DNA of 64,000 nt from Turnera subulata (taxonomy: Eukaryota; Streptophyta; Magnoliopsida; Malpighiales; Passifloraceae), in the NCBI GenBank assembly GCA_028386065.3, contig JAKUCV010004457.1:19556-83555 (forward strand). Direction: 5' to 3'. Of the stretch, positions 22,153 to 34,310 are shown piece by piece. The notes beneath the pieces are model-generated. The model did not search any database, was not told the origin of the DNA, and saw nothing but the letters and a program-made list of their open reading frames with translations. The translations under genes were made by a program, and so were the position numbers. The first letter of the stretch is position 1; each line of letters starts with the position of its first letter.

Positions 22153-25100
22153 ATGTCGTCCTCAGAGGAAGAAGGCGAGATTTCTGAGCAACAGGTCACG
22201 AATTACTACTTCGTTGACAAAAACGACGAGCTCGTTCCCTGCTCCATTTTGCCTGTTTCGTGGGACGGGAACGAGGCGGTGGGTGATGGTGATGATCCCC
22301 GTCAAGTGGAGGTGTATCTACGTGGAGTTCACCACAGTGGGTGCCAGAAATTCTACAAGCAGGTTGTGGCCTGGAAGTTTGAGCTATCCTATGCGGTGCC
22401 TGAGATCTCTGTGCTCACCAAGGGGAAGAAGAAGTGGATCATGCTTGGGAAACCAAGGAAGGGATACGAGGGGGTGATCAGGACAACCTTGGTTGCTATT
22501 CACTGGCTTCATTTTGTCGAGAAGAACCCTGATGCTGTGGAGGAATCTGTGTGGAATTACTTGTTGAAAACTTTCAGGCCAGTGTTGTTAAGCTATAGAT
22601 ATATCTTTATTTCTTTATTTATTTTTTGGGTTAGCTTAGATTGTGTTTTGTTGACTTTTGGATGTTGCCTCTTTATTCTTCTGCAGCTCGTATGACATCC
22701 GCCCTTCCAAGAGTGATCTGTTAGATCATCTCCAGTTGATTGGTGAGGCTGCAAGTAGGGACAAAGAGTTGGCAACTTCTAAGGTTGGTTTGTTACCCAC
22801 TAATGTTTTTCTCGAATTGTTATTCAGTAATCACAATTGTAATAGCTCTTCTTGAGAAAATTCTGTCTTTGGGGGAGTAAAATATAGTATAGGTGATTTT
22901 GGGATTAGTCCAAGTTTTTTGAGTAGTATGTTCTATGATGTTGCACGTGCTGCCTATGATGTTGCATTTGTATCCTCTGAGGACTCTTTTACTTTTTGCC
23001 TTTTTTTAATTCTTAAACATTGGGTTAGTCTTGTTGACTTCAGTTTCATAACCTTCAACATGAACAGATATCGTTAGTAAATTGTAATGCTGACCTGATG
23101 ATTTTGCAACAGTGTTTTCTTACCGGGAAACCTAATGCAGATATGTCTTTTCACCAGGTCAGTATTTCATATAATTCTCTTTCTAGCACATTATCTCTAC
23201 GTCTATGTATTCTTTTGTATTTTCTAATTATAAGGAAATGAATTTTCATAATTAATGAATATTATTTTCCTTATGACTAAAATAACTTTTCATTGAATTA
23301 ATTACATAACACAATCATTGTTTATGGAAGGGTTATTTCAGTCACAATAAGAATGATATTTATTAATTGTAGAAATTTATTTCCTTATTTAGTGACTTAT
23401 CATGTGACCCTAGGGCACAAGAAAAATCCTTCTTAATAGAAATCATCTTTTTTTTGGTTTAACAGGATGTTAAAACAACGAATATAGACGAGTTCATTGT
23501 TTATGATGAGGATGTCAGTGATGATGAAGCTGATGAATCAGCAGTGGTTATCTGGGATACTGTTTGCGCATTTTGTGACGATGGTGGCAAAGTTTTGTCG
23601 TAAGACTTGATGACTTAATTTTTAAGAGTTTAATTCTTTTCCGTTTAGATATTTTCCCTCCTCTATCTTTATATAGCTTCTTTAAATTTCTCTTTCATTT
23701 TTAACGAGTCAGTACGCATTCTTTTTTGGGATGGGCATTAACAATCAGATATGGAATCCTATAATGTATGCCCTATAACTACTACCCTTGATATGGGAAA
23801 GGTATATGATTAATTTATGGGCCATGCTTTTGGAACCATATTGGAGTTAAGCAAAAAGAATTCTAAATAGAGCTGTTGTACCACAGATTTCTTTTCTTTT
23901 TTTTGGTCAGAAAGGATTTCAATTCCTGTACCACAGATTTCAGATAGTTAAGTTTGATGTGCTGGTTCTAAGATAGTGAATGAGCTAATAAGTTGGAGTC
24001 TCCCTTGTGAGCTGCAGTTTTCATTGGTCCTACTGTCATAGATGAAGGTTGCTCCAGTAAATCGTTCCAATTTTGAGCCAGTGAAGATACATTACTTTTT
24101 GCGTATTGTTTTTCTCACTTTTTCTTTTTCATCAGCTAGTGAACCGTACAATTACCTTCTCTTGGGTACTTACCTTGTTTGGGGTTTGCAGTATGCTGTT
24201 ATTCATGGTTTTGTTGCTTCCGTACTCAATAGATATCCTGTTCTTAAGATTTTCTTCTGGGCTCTTTATAATCTTTCTATACGGTCGGATACAGCTGTGA
24301 GGGAAGGTGCTTGAGATCGTTTCATCCAACAAAGGCTGATGGGTTAGAAACTAAATGTGAATCCCTTGGCTACAATAGCAAGGAGGAGTATGAAGTAAGG
24401 ACTTTTGTTCTGACCAGAGAAATGATGATCTGTTTTCCTATTCACTTGCCTGTGTTCCAATACATCATGCGCCTCTGACAAGTTCTCCGTTATATATAGG
24501 CAATCCCAAACTTTTTGTGTAAAAATTGTCAGTATCAGCAACACCAATGTTTTGCTTGCGGCAGATTAGGACTTAGCAGTAAATATTCTGGTCAAGAGGT
24601 ATGTGCTTCTAATACTTGAAATCATTTTTGTATTTTTTTTATGTTTTCAAACTTTGGGATTTTTTTTGAGTCATTTATATGCTCAGTGATTGTTTGTTAA
24701 ACATTTTGGATACGGTCACGATAGGTAAACTTGCATGTCATTTTGTTAAGATGCAACCACCATATGAATTATCTATCCTGGAGTTTTTAATTGTTGATAA
24801 AAATAGAAGAGACAGATTGATACCCAGATATAGAGTAGAGGAGAAAGAGAGTGAGATGGAGAGTTGGTGGTATTATGACTTGTTTCCAGTGGGTAACGTC
24901 TCTCAAAGAACTATGTGAAAATGTTTGCAAATAGAATAACGACATTAATTCACTACTTCTGTGTACATACAACATTGAATTTCCAGGTTCTGGAATCTGT
25001 TAGCTGAGTTGAGCACTACCCCAAAATTTCTGTTTCTGCAGAACTAGAAATCACATCCATATGTTGCTGAAGAGCTTAAAGTCTTGTGAATTTTATGCCA

Positions 25101-28100
25101 AAACATCCCATGTCCTTGTCCTTATTGATTAAAGAGTGTATATGTGTGTGTGGTGCTTGTTATTCCTGGAAATTTGTAATGTTTAAACTTTTACATTGCT
25201 TCCACCATACTTGAAATTCGTCTGGATGTTGATATAATGACATTTACTGTCTTTGAAGGTCTTCCCTTGTGTTTCTGCTACCTGTGGGCGCTTTTATCAT
25301 CCAGAATGTGTTGCAAAACTACTTCACAAAGGAGATAAAGCTCAACAAGAAATATTTCGAGAAACAATCACGGGCGGGGAGTCATTTACATGCCCTGCTC
25401 ATAAATGTCGTGTTTGTAAACGTGGAGAAAACAAGGACCTTGATGAGCTGAGGTTTGCAATCTGTAGACGTTGCCCAAAAGCATACCACAAGCAATGCTT
25501 GCCCAGGTCAAGAATCATAGTTTCCACCTCATCTGTGCAGTATTGCCAGATTTCATCTATGAAGTAATCTCATGTTGATGACAGGTTATCTTTATGTTTT
25601 CAGTGATATTAGATTCGAAAGTGATGGAATCAATTTGGCAAGGGCTTGGGATTTTCTGCTGCCAAATCGAAGGATTTTGATTTATTGCATGTAAGATTCA
25701 CTTCAGTGTTCATTTTCAAATTGAATGCCTTTTATCATCTTGTTCTTGATGCCTTCTGGGCGGTGTATTATTCTGATCAGGGCGCATAAGATTGATAGCC
25801 AACTTGGAACTCCAGCCAGGAACCACCTAAAATTTCCTACAGTTGAAATAGAGAAACAAAATTTGGTGCGGCAATCAAGACAAAACATTATGACAGAGAA
25901 GAGAGAGATACATTCCAAACTTGCTGCTACAAATAGAAGTGGAATGCAGAAGCTCAACAAGGGTGAAAAGCTGCATAGTGGTATTGTTGGAATCAGTGAT
26001 TCTAAAGGGAATGTGAACAGAGATCACGGACAAGATTTTAAGCCCTCTAAGAAATCATACACTATTGATTCTGATGACAAGTCTCTTGAGCAGTATTTTA
26101 AATCTGGCTCAAATAAGGCCTCCAGAGTCCAGAATATGAGAAATGACTTGTCAGCCAGCTCAAAATCCTATCCAGTTAGGCCTACAAAACGAAGTATGGC
26201 AACAGACAAAGCGAAGAGTAAAGTTTTAGAGACATCTGGGTTGCAAGAAGCTCCTCCTGTTGATGCTGAAGTGGAAAGACGGTAAATACTTTTCCTTTTC
26301 ATGTTCCTTTGCAGTTTGCGCGACATTATGTTTGGTTGATTCATTTTTTTTCCTCATTTTGTAGAGTCAGGGCTATCGTGAATGATGTTGCTCGTTCATT
26401 TGACGTTCAAGAGTATATGGAAAGACATAATATCCGTGTATCAAACTCCAACAAAAACATAAACAAGTCCATAACACTAGGACTAGTGGAGGGTTCTGTG
26501 AAGGTCTATTTTATTGAGATTTGTAGAAATGGACGCACAATCTGATTGTTTCAAAGCATTGTAATTGGGGGAAACTGCAAGAGCTTTTCTTAACATCTAG
26601 ACCTATAACTTTTCAATTTATTGTAGGCTGTGCGTGCTGCCGTGGAAAAGTTAGAAAAAGGATGTGACATTGATGATGCAAAAGCTGTTTGTGACCCGGA
26701 GGTTCTCAATCAGATTTTCAGATGGAAGGTTTAAATTCTATTTTTTATATACTAGTCACGTTGAAGGTGGGACTCCAACAGCTCCCTTGCTTTGCAAAAA
26801 TACCAATAAACAACAGCTGTTGCTCTGCCTAATATTTTCTTGATTTTATGCACATATTGCTTGTTTACGGCAAGTTGTGATCAAATATTTTACCAAGTAT
26901 TGGTAAATTGTGCCCAAAATGATCGATTACCATTTTCCATTTTTTTGTTTGGTTTGGTGTATTGTCTATTGCATCTTTGTCCATTCCTATATATAGTTAT
27001 GATAACATAAAAACAGTATGAAACATACTACATTTTTCTTTCCTTTCCACAATGCAGAAAAAGCTACACCAATATCTTGCCCCTTTTTTCCATGGCAACC
27101 GTTATACATCTTTTGGTCGTCATTTTACACGTGTGGAGAAGCTTAAGGAGGTACGTGCGGGCGCTTCTTTTTCATTTAAGTTTTTTTTTTCCTGAATGGT
27201 GTGATATCACATTATTTTAAGTTTTTTGTGGTAGCATATGCGCAAACGGGTTTAATTTTAATGGTTTTCCTTTCTTAGATGACCCTTAAATGTTAAGGCT
27301 TTCTCAGTTGCATGACAAATTGACTTCCAACAGTATTAATGTAGTTTTTTTTGCATTGTGAATTGGTACAACCTTTCAATATTATTATGATAGCCCCGTT
27401 AGCTCTCAGGAAAAAGAAAAAGGGCACATGACCTTGTTGTGCACTCATATATTTCTGACTTGCTTATATTCATATTAAGACGACGCTAATGTCTGCTTAA
27501 TGTACTGTAGATTGTCAACAGGATCCATCGGTATGTGCAAGATGGTGACATGGTAAGAATCTTCTACCCTTCTTTTCATGTTTTAGTTTGGATCTACGTG
27601 AATATTGCAATTACTTGCTTTTAACCACAGTAGTCTTAATAGCATCAAAAAAACCACATAGTCTTAAGAGTAATGACTAGAAAAAAAAAGCTGACAACTT
27701 GGAGTTAGGAGTCTGTGGAAACATGACATCCCAGGGGCCAGGGTCTAAAAACAAACTTGGGGAAAACTAGAATGGTTTGTATGCGTAGTTATTAGTGTCC
27801 AACTGCTTGACATTTATTTCCTTTATGTTCTGATTAACTGCCATATGCTTATATCTAACAAAAGCTGTGCTCTTGTCGCTCTTTGAAAGCAATGAAATGC
27901 ATGAGGCTGGAGCCTCAATTTGTAGTTTATGGTTGTATGCAAGCATCTTTCTCTGTTGAACTGGTGAACAAACGAAGGCCTTCTCTGTTGAAAATTTGAA
28001 ATACATGTACATTTGATATTGGAACGTTTTAAAGAATCAATTTTCCTTTTCTACTTTAACTGCCTTCTTCCGAGTCTAACTTCGTGAGTGGTAAAGGGAG

Positions 28101-30488
28101 AATTATCAAATACAGAAGGCCTCGTTGCACAGATGTTTGTCATTTCGTAGGAAGCATAAGATTCTGAGTAGTCGACAATGCATATAAACTCTTATCTTTG
28201 TCTAGATTAGGAACACATTTAACTTTGTCAACATTATAAATACTCGGTTTCGAAAAAGGAATTAAATATACTCGCAGAAAGAAACACACCATCGCACTGA
28301 GCTCTGATTTTTTAGTTCTCCGGTCCGTTTGGATGTAGTTGATTTTTTAACTTAGTTTTATCTCTCCTTTTGAGCTCTGATTCTATTGGCAGATAGTCGA
28401 CTTCTGCTGTGGTTCAAATGACTTCAGTTGTCTGATGAAAGGGAAGCTTGAAGAAACAGGGAAGTCTTGCTCATTTAGAAACTACGATCTTATACAGACA
28501 AAGGTGCTACTTTGCTTTCATTTGTTTACGAAGAATGAATGCATACTTTCAGTGATTTTCTGGTTTCATCTGAGATCATAAAGCAACATTTCATCTATAT
28601 GATTTCATACAAATTAGGAGGCCTAGGTTTTAGGTACCCAAAATTAGTTGGGAATAGCCAGTTAACCAGACATTTATACTAACAGTCGTACTCGAAGAAA
28701 AATTGCTTCACCAATCTGTCTTTAGATAAACCACTGATCAACCTGAATCTTACTTGTGAAGTGGGTGAACATTTGCTGCATTAATAAGCTTCTCTCCCAG
28801 AGAAACATAGATTGCCTCATATATAAAATCTTTGAGAAAAGAGTTAAAATAAGTATGGTTTCAAGAAAGTCTCGCGAGGACAAATCCTAAACTATGTTTG
28901 GTTGTCAGACTGATTGACTCGCTTTTCAATTGTTCTCAAAGCAAGGGTTGGGTAAAACTTGCGGACATCCTGGTTTTAATTGATCTAAGCCCATGAAAGA
29001 TATATATCAATAAGACTCGTCAGTTTGTCTTCTATTTATTTAGGGAAGTGCTTGTGCTGGGACCTTTTCTTTATTAATCAATCTATACTTATTTTGTCAA
29101 GCTTCTGTTTTTCGAATGATAAGGTAAAGCAATCCATTTTGTAGCACATGGTCCCTAATAGCAAAATCGAAATTGATAGTGACCTATTAACTAATGCCAC
29201 CAACAATTTCGATTATAGTTTACCAAATGATTTTAGAGGAGCGGGGATTGCGTGTGTTGTAGAGAGGCTGTCTTAGCTACTTTCTGGAGTTCTCTGGATA
29301 GAGAGAGGCAAACCTTTTTCATCGTCATTATTGTTCTAGATGATTTAAATGGGCAAAACACTTGTCTTCACTAAGGTAATGCAGCCGGGTGAGTGATTTC
29401 TTTGGCTGCTGTCCAGATTTTGTTAGGAAATCATATCCTCCGAGTCTGTTGTGTTTGGTTGTTCTTCCCTAGCAGATAAAGCCCTGTTATGGCTATCATC
29501 TATCGTTTTGTTTTGTTATATTTGTGAACCGGAGGAACTTAACAGTCTGTTTTCTGCAGAATGATTTCTGCTTTGAGAGAAGAAACTGGTTTAGCGTTGG
29601 GTTACAGGAATTACCTCGTGGTTCACGGCTGGTAGGAGCCTAAACAGTTGGTTCAATTCATTGAAACGTATTTGAATACCTTCCCTCCTATTTGTAAGCA
29701 TTATAATCTTGTTGTTTACGATTATGCCTTTAGATAATGGGGTTAAATCCTCCATTTGCAAATGCTGGTGATTTTATTAAAAAGGCTCTGGAGTTCAAAC
29801 CCAAGCTCATTATTCTTATCGTTCCAAAGGAAAACAGAAGGTACGACATACTTTTCTTCTTTTAACTACAAATCAAACAGAAAAGGATGCAATCTGCCTT
29901 TCAATCTCACTCTGCATCTTACCAGAGTTCTCGAAACAGCCCAATATGATTTAATTTGGGAGGATGATACATTACTCTCGGGAAAGGTACACAAGCAAAT
30001 TAGCTAGCTCATTGTTGCCTACAAATGTTGTTCTTTTTTTTTTTTTTTTTTCCTCTAACAGCATTTTCCCCCTATTTTATGTTTGACAGTCATTTTATCT
30101 CCCTGGATCAATTGATACACATGGGGAGCAGATGCTCAATTGGAATAATGAAACACCTCCTCTATATCTCTGGAGTCGAGCTGATTGGACTGACAAGCAT
30201 CTTGCAATTGCACAAGATCTTGGTCACAGGCGCACATTATCAAGAGATCGAGAACAGAGTTGTGTTCTTTATCTTTTGGAGAAGTATCAGAATTGGCAGG
30301 GTTATTTCCCTGGAGATGAGCGTGCAGATCACCATGTTACTTGCAGAACTCACGAAAATGAGGGAAGCCGCCACACTGAGTCATTGCTACTGGAAGATCA
30401 CAAGCGATCAATGGCTTCTGGGGCTCCAGACATGTGCATGGACATGGATATATCTCCAACCAATTCACCGGATAGATGCAATCATTGA
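22153..30488 (+). CDS. EDM2: EDM2-like PHD-finger chromatin protein, 18 exons
   Basis: EDM2 (ENHANCED DOWNY MILDEW 2) is a nuclear plant protein that reads histone marks and controls poly(A) choice in genes with intronic transposons, including NLR immune genes. Exons: 22153-22586, 22687-22783, 23113-23157, 23466-23599, 24295-24394, 24500-24598, 25259-25506, 25604-25690, 25781-26281, 26365-26503, 26627-26728, 27058-27150, 27511-27552, 28393-28503, 29560-29631, 29734-29840, 29926-29986, 30090-30488. They sum to 2871 nt in frame (956 aa). Seen: an N-terminal EDM2-type domain (1-145), then Cys/His-rich PHD-type zinc fingers at ~226-390 (CAFCDDGGKVL; CEGRCLRSFHPT; CRVCKRGENKD; CRRCPKAYHKQC). A methyltransferase-like fold has SAM-motif-I-like DFCCG at 710-714 and NPPF at 773-776. 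A conserved IWEDD/FYLPGS block follows. Arabidopsis EDM2 is about 1300 aa, so this C-terminus is roughly 300 residues shorter. It could also be an EDM2-like paralogue (EDL). Confidence 0.92.
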
Positions 30489-31058
30489 AAGTATTATAGA
30501 AGAAATTTTGTGGACAAAACCAGTTTTGCGGGTCTCAGCCTCTCCTTGATCAGGGTGGCATCTTAGACCTCGGGCTCGGTGGATATTTTGTGCAGGCGAT
30601 TAGATTAACTGCTGGAATACTATTTTACTGCTCTTCTCCAGGTGACTGGATGTGATATATAATTATGGCATCGATGATGATATCTCTTAGCGAAATTTTA
30701 TGATCCTACAAATGGTTCCCATATGTATCTGGCGAGTTTCCGCGCTAAGCATAAGTGCAAAACCTACATGAAAGACCGTAAAATTGTAGTTTATCAGAGT
30801 GAAGTTAAATAACTTTTTGATAAGCATAAGTGCAACATTTACATTTCACAAAGTCTCGATGGCAATTGGGGAAGTTGTTTTGGTACATGTTCATGATCAA
30901 TTTGGAAGCACATCATTACCAAGTCCATTCTACAAATTGGGAAGTGACACCTCAAAACTGCCGAGGGATAAAACATTTACATTTCGCAAACACTGTTTTT
31001 TTTTTTTTTTACCTTTATCCATTTGATTATTGACTTGAGAGTTAGTTTAGGACCATTA
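30489..31058 (+). other. 3' region of the EDM2-like gene
   Basis: AT-rich DNA with no further ORF of note. The phrase GCATAAGTGCAA occurs twice (about 30749 and 30824). A T run is at 30998-31011. The copia element begins 575 bp after the stop codon. Confidence 0.5.
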
Positions 31059-31063
31059 GTTTG

Positions 31064-31306
31064 TATAGAGAATAGAATAACAGAATAGGAAAATGAATGA
31101 ATGGCACACACACCAAACTGGTGGCTCGTCACACACATTATATTGACGTGATGTTTGCATCTTACAAGGAGTCTAAGTCTTACAGAGATATGTTTCATCC
31201 TAGTGATTACGATAGCCTCTATCACATTCACAGCTGTACATGATCATCTCAGATTCATCATCATAATGTTTATCATTATCTATACAATGCATATCATTAT
31301 CTAATA
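31064..31306 (-). repeat. 3' LTR of the Ale-type element
   Basis: 243 bp, near-identical to 35648-35892. It is flanked on the left by TSD GTTTG. Confidence 0.95.
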
Positions 31307-31319
31307 CTCCCCCGCAAAC

Positions 31320-34310
31320 TCAACCTGGTGATGAGCCAAGATTGAGTTTGTTGAGTAGCTGATGAAAACGATTGGTAGCCAATGGTTTTGTCAGTATATC
31401 TGCAAGCTGATCATCACTTCCAATGAATTGAACAGAGAGATTTCCTTGTTGAACCTGTTCCCGAACAAAGTGGAAGTCAATCTCGACGTGTTTGGTTCGA
31501 GCATTAAGAACCGGATTATGACTTAGAAACGTTGCACCGAGATTGTCACACCATAGTAATGGCTTGGAGAAGGGCACACCCAGCTCACGTAACAGACTTT
31601 GCACCCATAATAATTCAGCAGCTCCATCAGCCAGACTCTTGTACTCGGCTTCAGTGGAGGACCTGGCAACTGTACGTTGTTTCCTTGACGCCCAGGTAAT
31701 CAGATTACCCCCATAGAACACAAAATATCCGCCTGTTGACCGTCGATCATCCGGACTTCTTGCCCAGTCTGCATCGGTGTACACATGCAAATCAGTGGCA
31801 GTAGTACGGTGAAGGTGTAAGCCAGTTTCAGAACTGTGCTGAAGATATCTTAGTATTCGCTTCACTGCAACTAGGTGTTTGTCGGTCGGTTGATGCATAA
31901 ATTGGCTAACTTTGCTCACCGAGTAGGCAATATCCGGGCGAGTGATGGCTAGATACTGTAGGGAACCCACTAAGTGTCGATAGTGAGTGGGATTAGTCAA
32001 AACTTTGCCTTGAGTTTTGCGCAGGGTTTGAGTTACTGAGGCTGGTGTTAAGACAGCTTTACACTTATCCATGCCCGCCCGTTGAATTAACTCCCGTGTA
32101 TGCTTCTTTTGTGTCAAAAGAACACCTGTTGTTGTATATTGAACTTCGATGCCCAGAAAATATCCTGGTCTGCCAAGATCTCTTAGAGCAAAAACCGTGT
32201 TTAGCTTGTGAAGTAAGTCTTGAAGAAAACCTGGATCATTACTAGTAACAATAACATCATCGACATACACAAGTAAATAAACACGGATATGCGATTGCTG
32301 AAACAGTAGTAAGGAGGGATCAGATTTGGAAACATGAAACCCTTGGGAGACTAAGAAGTTGCTGAACCGAGAGTACCAGGCCCGAGGAGCCTGTTTTAAA
32401 CCATACAGAGACTTGTGTAATTCACAAACATGTGAGGGCCGAGTTCGATCAACAAACCCGGGAGGCTGCACCATATAAACTTTTTCCTGCAAAACACCAT
32501 GTAAGAATGCATTACGGACATCCAATTGTTTGATTACCCAGTTATGTGATAAGGCAATTGAAAGGACAAGTCTGATTGTTGTCGGCTTCACAACCGGGCT
32601 GAAAGTCTCACAGTAGTCAAGCCCCTCCCATTGGTGGAAACCCTTTGCCACTAACCGAGCTTTGTAACGCTCAATGCTACCATCCTGCTTCCGTTTGACA
32701 CGGTATACCCACTTGCACCTGACTATATTCATTCCAGATTGTGGTGCAACTAAGGTCCATGTGTTGTTTCTAGCCAAGGCATTCATCTCTTCCAACATAG
32801 ATGCTCGCCACTCGCGATGCTTGTTGGCTTTGGTGAAACAGCTGGGTTCATCAAGGGAATCAGATTTAATCTCAGCCACATGGGTCGAAGGAGAGTAACG
32901 TGTTGGAGGCTTTCTGTGCTCTCGAAGTTGCATGGTATGTCGAGGTTTTGGTGGGCTGGGTTCGGGCGAGGTAGGTGCAGAAGAGAATGCAGGAGGGGTG
33001 GAATGAGGGATGTCAACCCGAGTCGGTGATGAAGGTGGTGTTTGGTCGAGAGTTGTTGTAGGCAAGGGAGGTGATGCAACAAGAAACGTGTCATTGGTAG
33101 GTGAAGAAGGTGGTATTTGTACCAAATTAGGATTCGGGAGAGATAGGGTAGGAGGATCAAGAGGTATGGTGGTGGATGACGATGGCACCAGTGAGGAGGC
33201 TTTAGTAGTAGTGTTCGTGGGGAAGAACACTGAGAGAGGGACAGTTGTCCAAGTTGTTGACGGTGGTGGTGTGGAGTGGGAGACCTCTGGTTCCAAAACA
33301 TAAGGAAAATGATTCTCATGAAATTGCACATGACGTGCAAAATAAAAACGTCGATTTTTGTAGTCATAACATCTATATCCTAAATGAGTTGGACTATATC
33401 CAAGAAAGACACAAGGACTAGATCTGTAATCCATCTTATGCTTGTTAAATGGACGAAGGAAAGGAAAACAAAGTGAGCCAAAAACCCGTAGGAAGGAATA
33501 ATCTGGTGGGGTACCAAGGAGAGTTTGATAAGGAGACACATTTTTAAGAACAGGTGTAGGGAGACGGTTAATCAAATAAACAGCTGTTTCGAATGCAAAA
33601 TGCCAGAATTTTTGTGGAATATGAGCAGTGGCCATAAGTGTCAATCCAGTTTCGACTATGTGCCGGTGTCGGCGTTCGATAGCACCTTGTTGTTCATGTG
33701 TATGTGGACACATGATTCGGTGCTGGATGCCATTATTGAGGAAAAACTTTGTTAACTTTCTGTACTCTCCTCCCCAGTCCGTTTGGACGAATTTAATTTT
33801 GGTATTGAACTGACGTTCCACACGTGTTTGAAAATATTGGAAAACATGAAACACATCCGATTTATTCTTGATAGGAAAATACCAAAGAAATTTGCTGAAG
33901 TCATCTAAGAAAAGAACGTAATAAGAATGACCATCTATACTAGATGTAGGAGAAGGCCCCCAAACATCACTATAAACCAACTCTAGAGGATGACTGGCAG
34001 TGTTATTGGTAATGGAAAGGTGCTGCCGAGTCATCTTGCCTAAAGGACAATGAACACATAAAGATCCTGGACTCGAACGAAGGACTGGAAGAGAATGACT
34101 AGAAAATATCCGTTGTTGGGTTTGATGGTGAGGATGACCAAGCCTCCTGTGCCACACCAACGCCTCCACACGAACAGTAGAAAAAGCCTCAAACTGGTGC
34201 CGGATGGTTTCAAGGGGTAGATGGTACAGACCATCAATGCTCGGGCCGGTTAAGATTGTTGTCCGGGTATCCTGATCCTTAATGGAAAAATGGTCAGGGT
34301 AAAACTCAAA
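31320..34310 (-). CDS. Copia integrase, reverse transcriptase and RNase H
   Basis: The frame continues from just after the TAG at 34311-34313; the first ATG is at 34169 (949 aa from there). Order of domains is copia-type. The integrase HHCC finger comes first (WHRRLGHPHHQ, then LCVHCPLGK). The D,D-35-E core follows (YSDVWGP; VQTDWGGEYR; GAIERRHR). Next is a Pro/Thr-rich hinge of ~150 residues, then reverse transcriptase (FSPVVKPTTIR; DVRNAFLHG; LLVYVDDVIVTS with the YVDD site). RNase H is last (YTDADWARSPDDRRSTGG; SSTEAEYKSLADG). All catalytic motifs are present. If translation requires continuity with Gag, the TAG would block it unless read through. Confidence 0.95.
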   Translation of the reverse strand, partial: FEFYPDHFSIKDQDTRTTILTGPSIDGLYHLPLETIRHQFEAFSTVRVEALVWHRRLGHPHHQTQQRIFSSHSLPVLRSSPGSLCVHCPLGKMTRQHLSITNNTASHPLELVYSDVWGPSPTSSIDGHSYYVLFLDDFSKFLWYFPIKNKSDVFHVFQYFQTRVERQFNTKIKFVQTDWGGEYRKLTKFFLNNGIQHRIMCPHTHEQQGAIERRHRHIVETGLTLMATAHIPQKFWHFAFETAVYLINRLPTPVLKNVSPYQTLLGTPPDYSFLRVFGSLCFPFLRPFNKHKMDYRSSPCVFLGYSPTHLGYRCYDYKNRRFYFARHVQFHENHFPYVLEPEVSHSTPPPSTTWTTVPLSVFFPTNTTTKASSLVPSSSTTIPLDPPTLSLPNPNLVQIPPSSPTNDTFLVASPPLPTTTLDQTPPSSPTRVDIPHSTPPAFSSAPTSPEPSPPKPRHTMQLREHRKPPTRYSPSTHVAEIKSDSLDEPSCFTKANKHREWRASMLEEMNALARNNTWTLVAPQSGMNIVRCKWVYRVKRKQDGSIERYKARLVAKGFHQWEGLDYCETFSPVVKPTTIRLVLSIALSHNWVIKQLDVRNAFLHGVLQEKVYMVQPPGFVDRTRPSHVCELHKSLYGLKQAPRAWYSRFSNFLVSQGFHVSKSDPSLLLFQQSHIRVYLLVYVDDVIVTSNDPGFLQDLLHKLNTVFALRDLGRPGYFLGIEVQYTTTGVLLTQKKHTRELIQRAGMDKCKAVLTPASVTQTLRKTQGKVLTNPTHYRHLVGSLQYLAITRPDIAYSVSKVSQFMHQPTDKHLVAVKRILRYLQHSSETGLHLHRTTATDLHVYTDADWARSPDDRRSTGGYFVFYGGNLITWASRKQRTVARSSTEAEYKSLADGAAELLWVQSLLRELGVPFSKPLLWCDNLGATFLSHNPVLNARTKHVEIDFHFVREQVQQGNLSVQFIGSDDQLADILTKPLATNRFHQLLNKLNLGSSPG

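Noticed and set aside
24042..24314. Short ORFs in a large EDM2-like intron suggesting a nested gene
   Set aside because: They are hydrophobic, AT-rich frames without homology and the splice sites around them fit a simple intron.
30025..30549. 174-aa ORF overlapping the last EDM2-like exon
   Set aside because: It is out of frame with the conserved exon and starts in an intronic T run.
32783..33367. Minus-strand 194-aa and plus-strand short ORFs within the copia hinge region
   Set aside because: They are out-of-frame shadows of the continuous copia pol frame.
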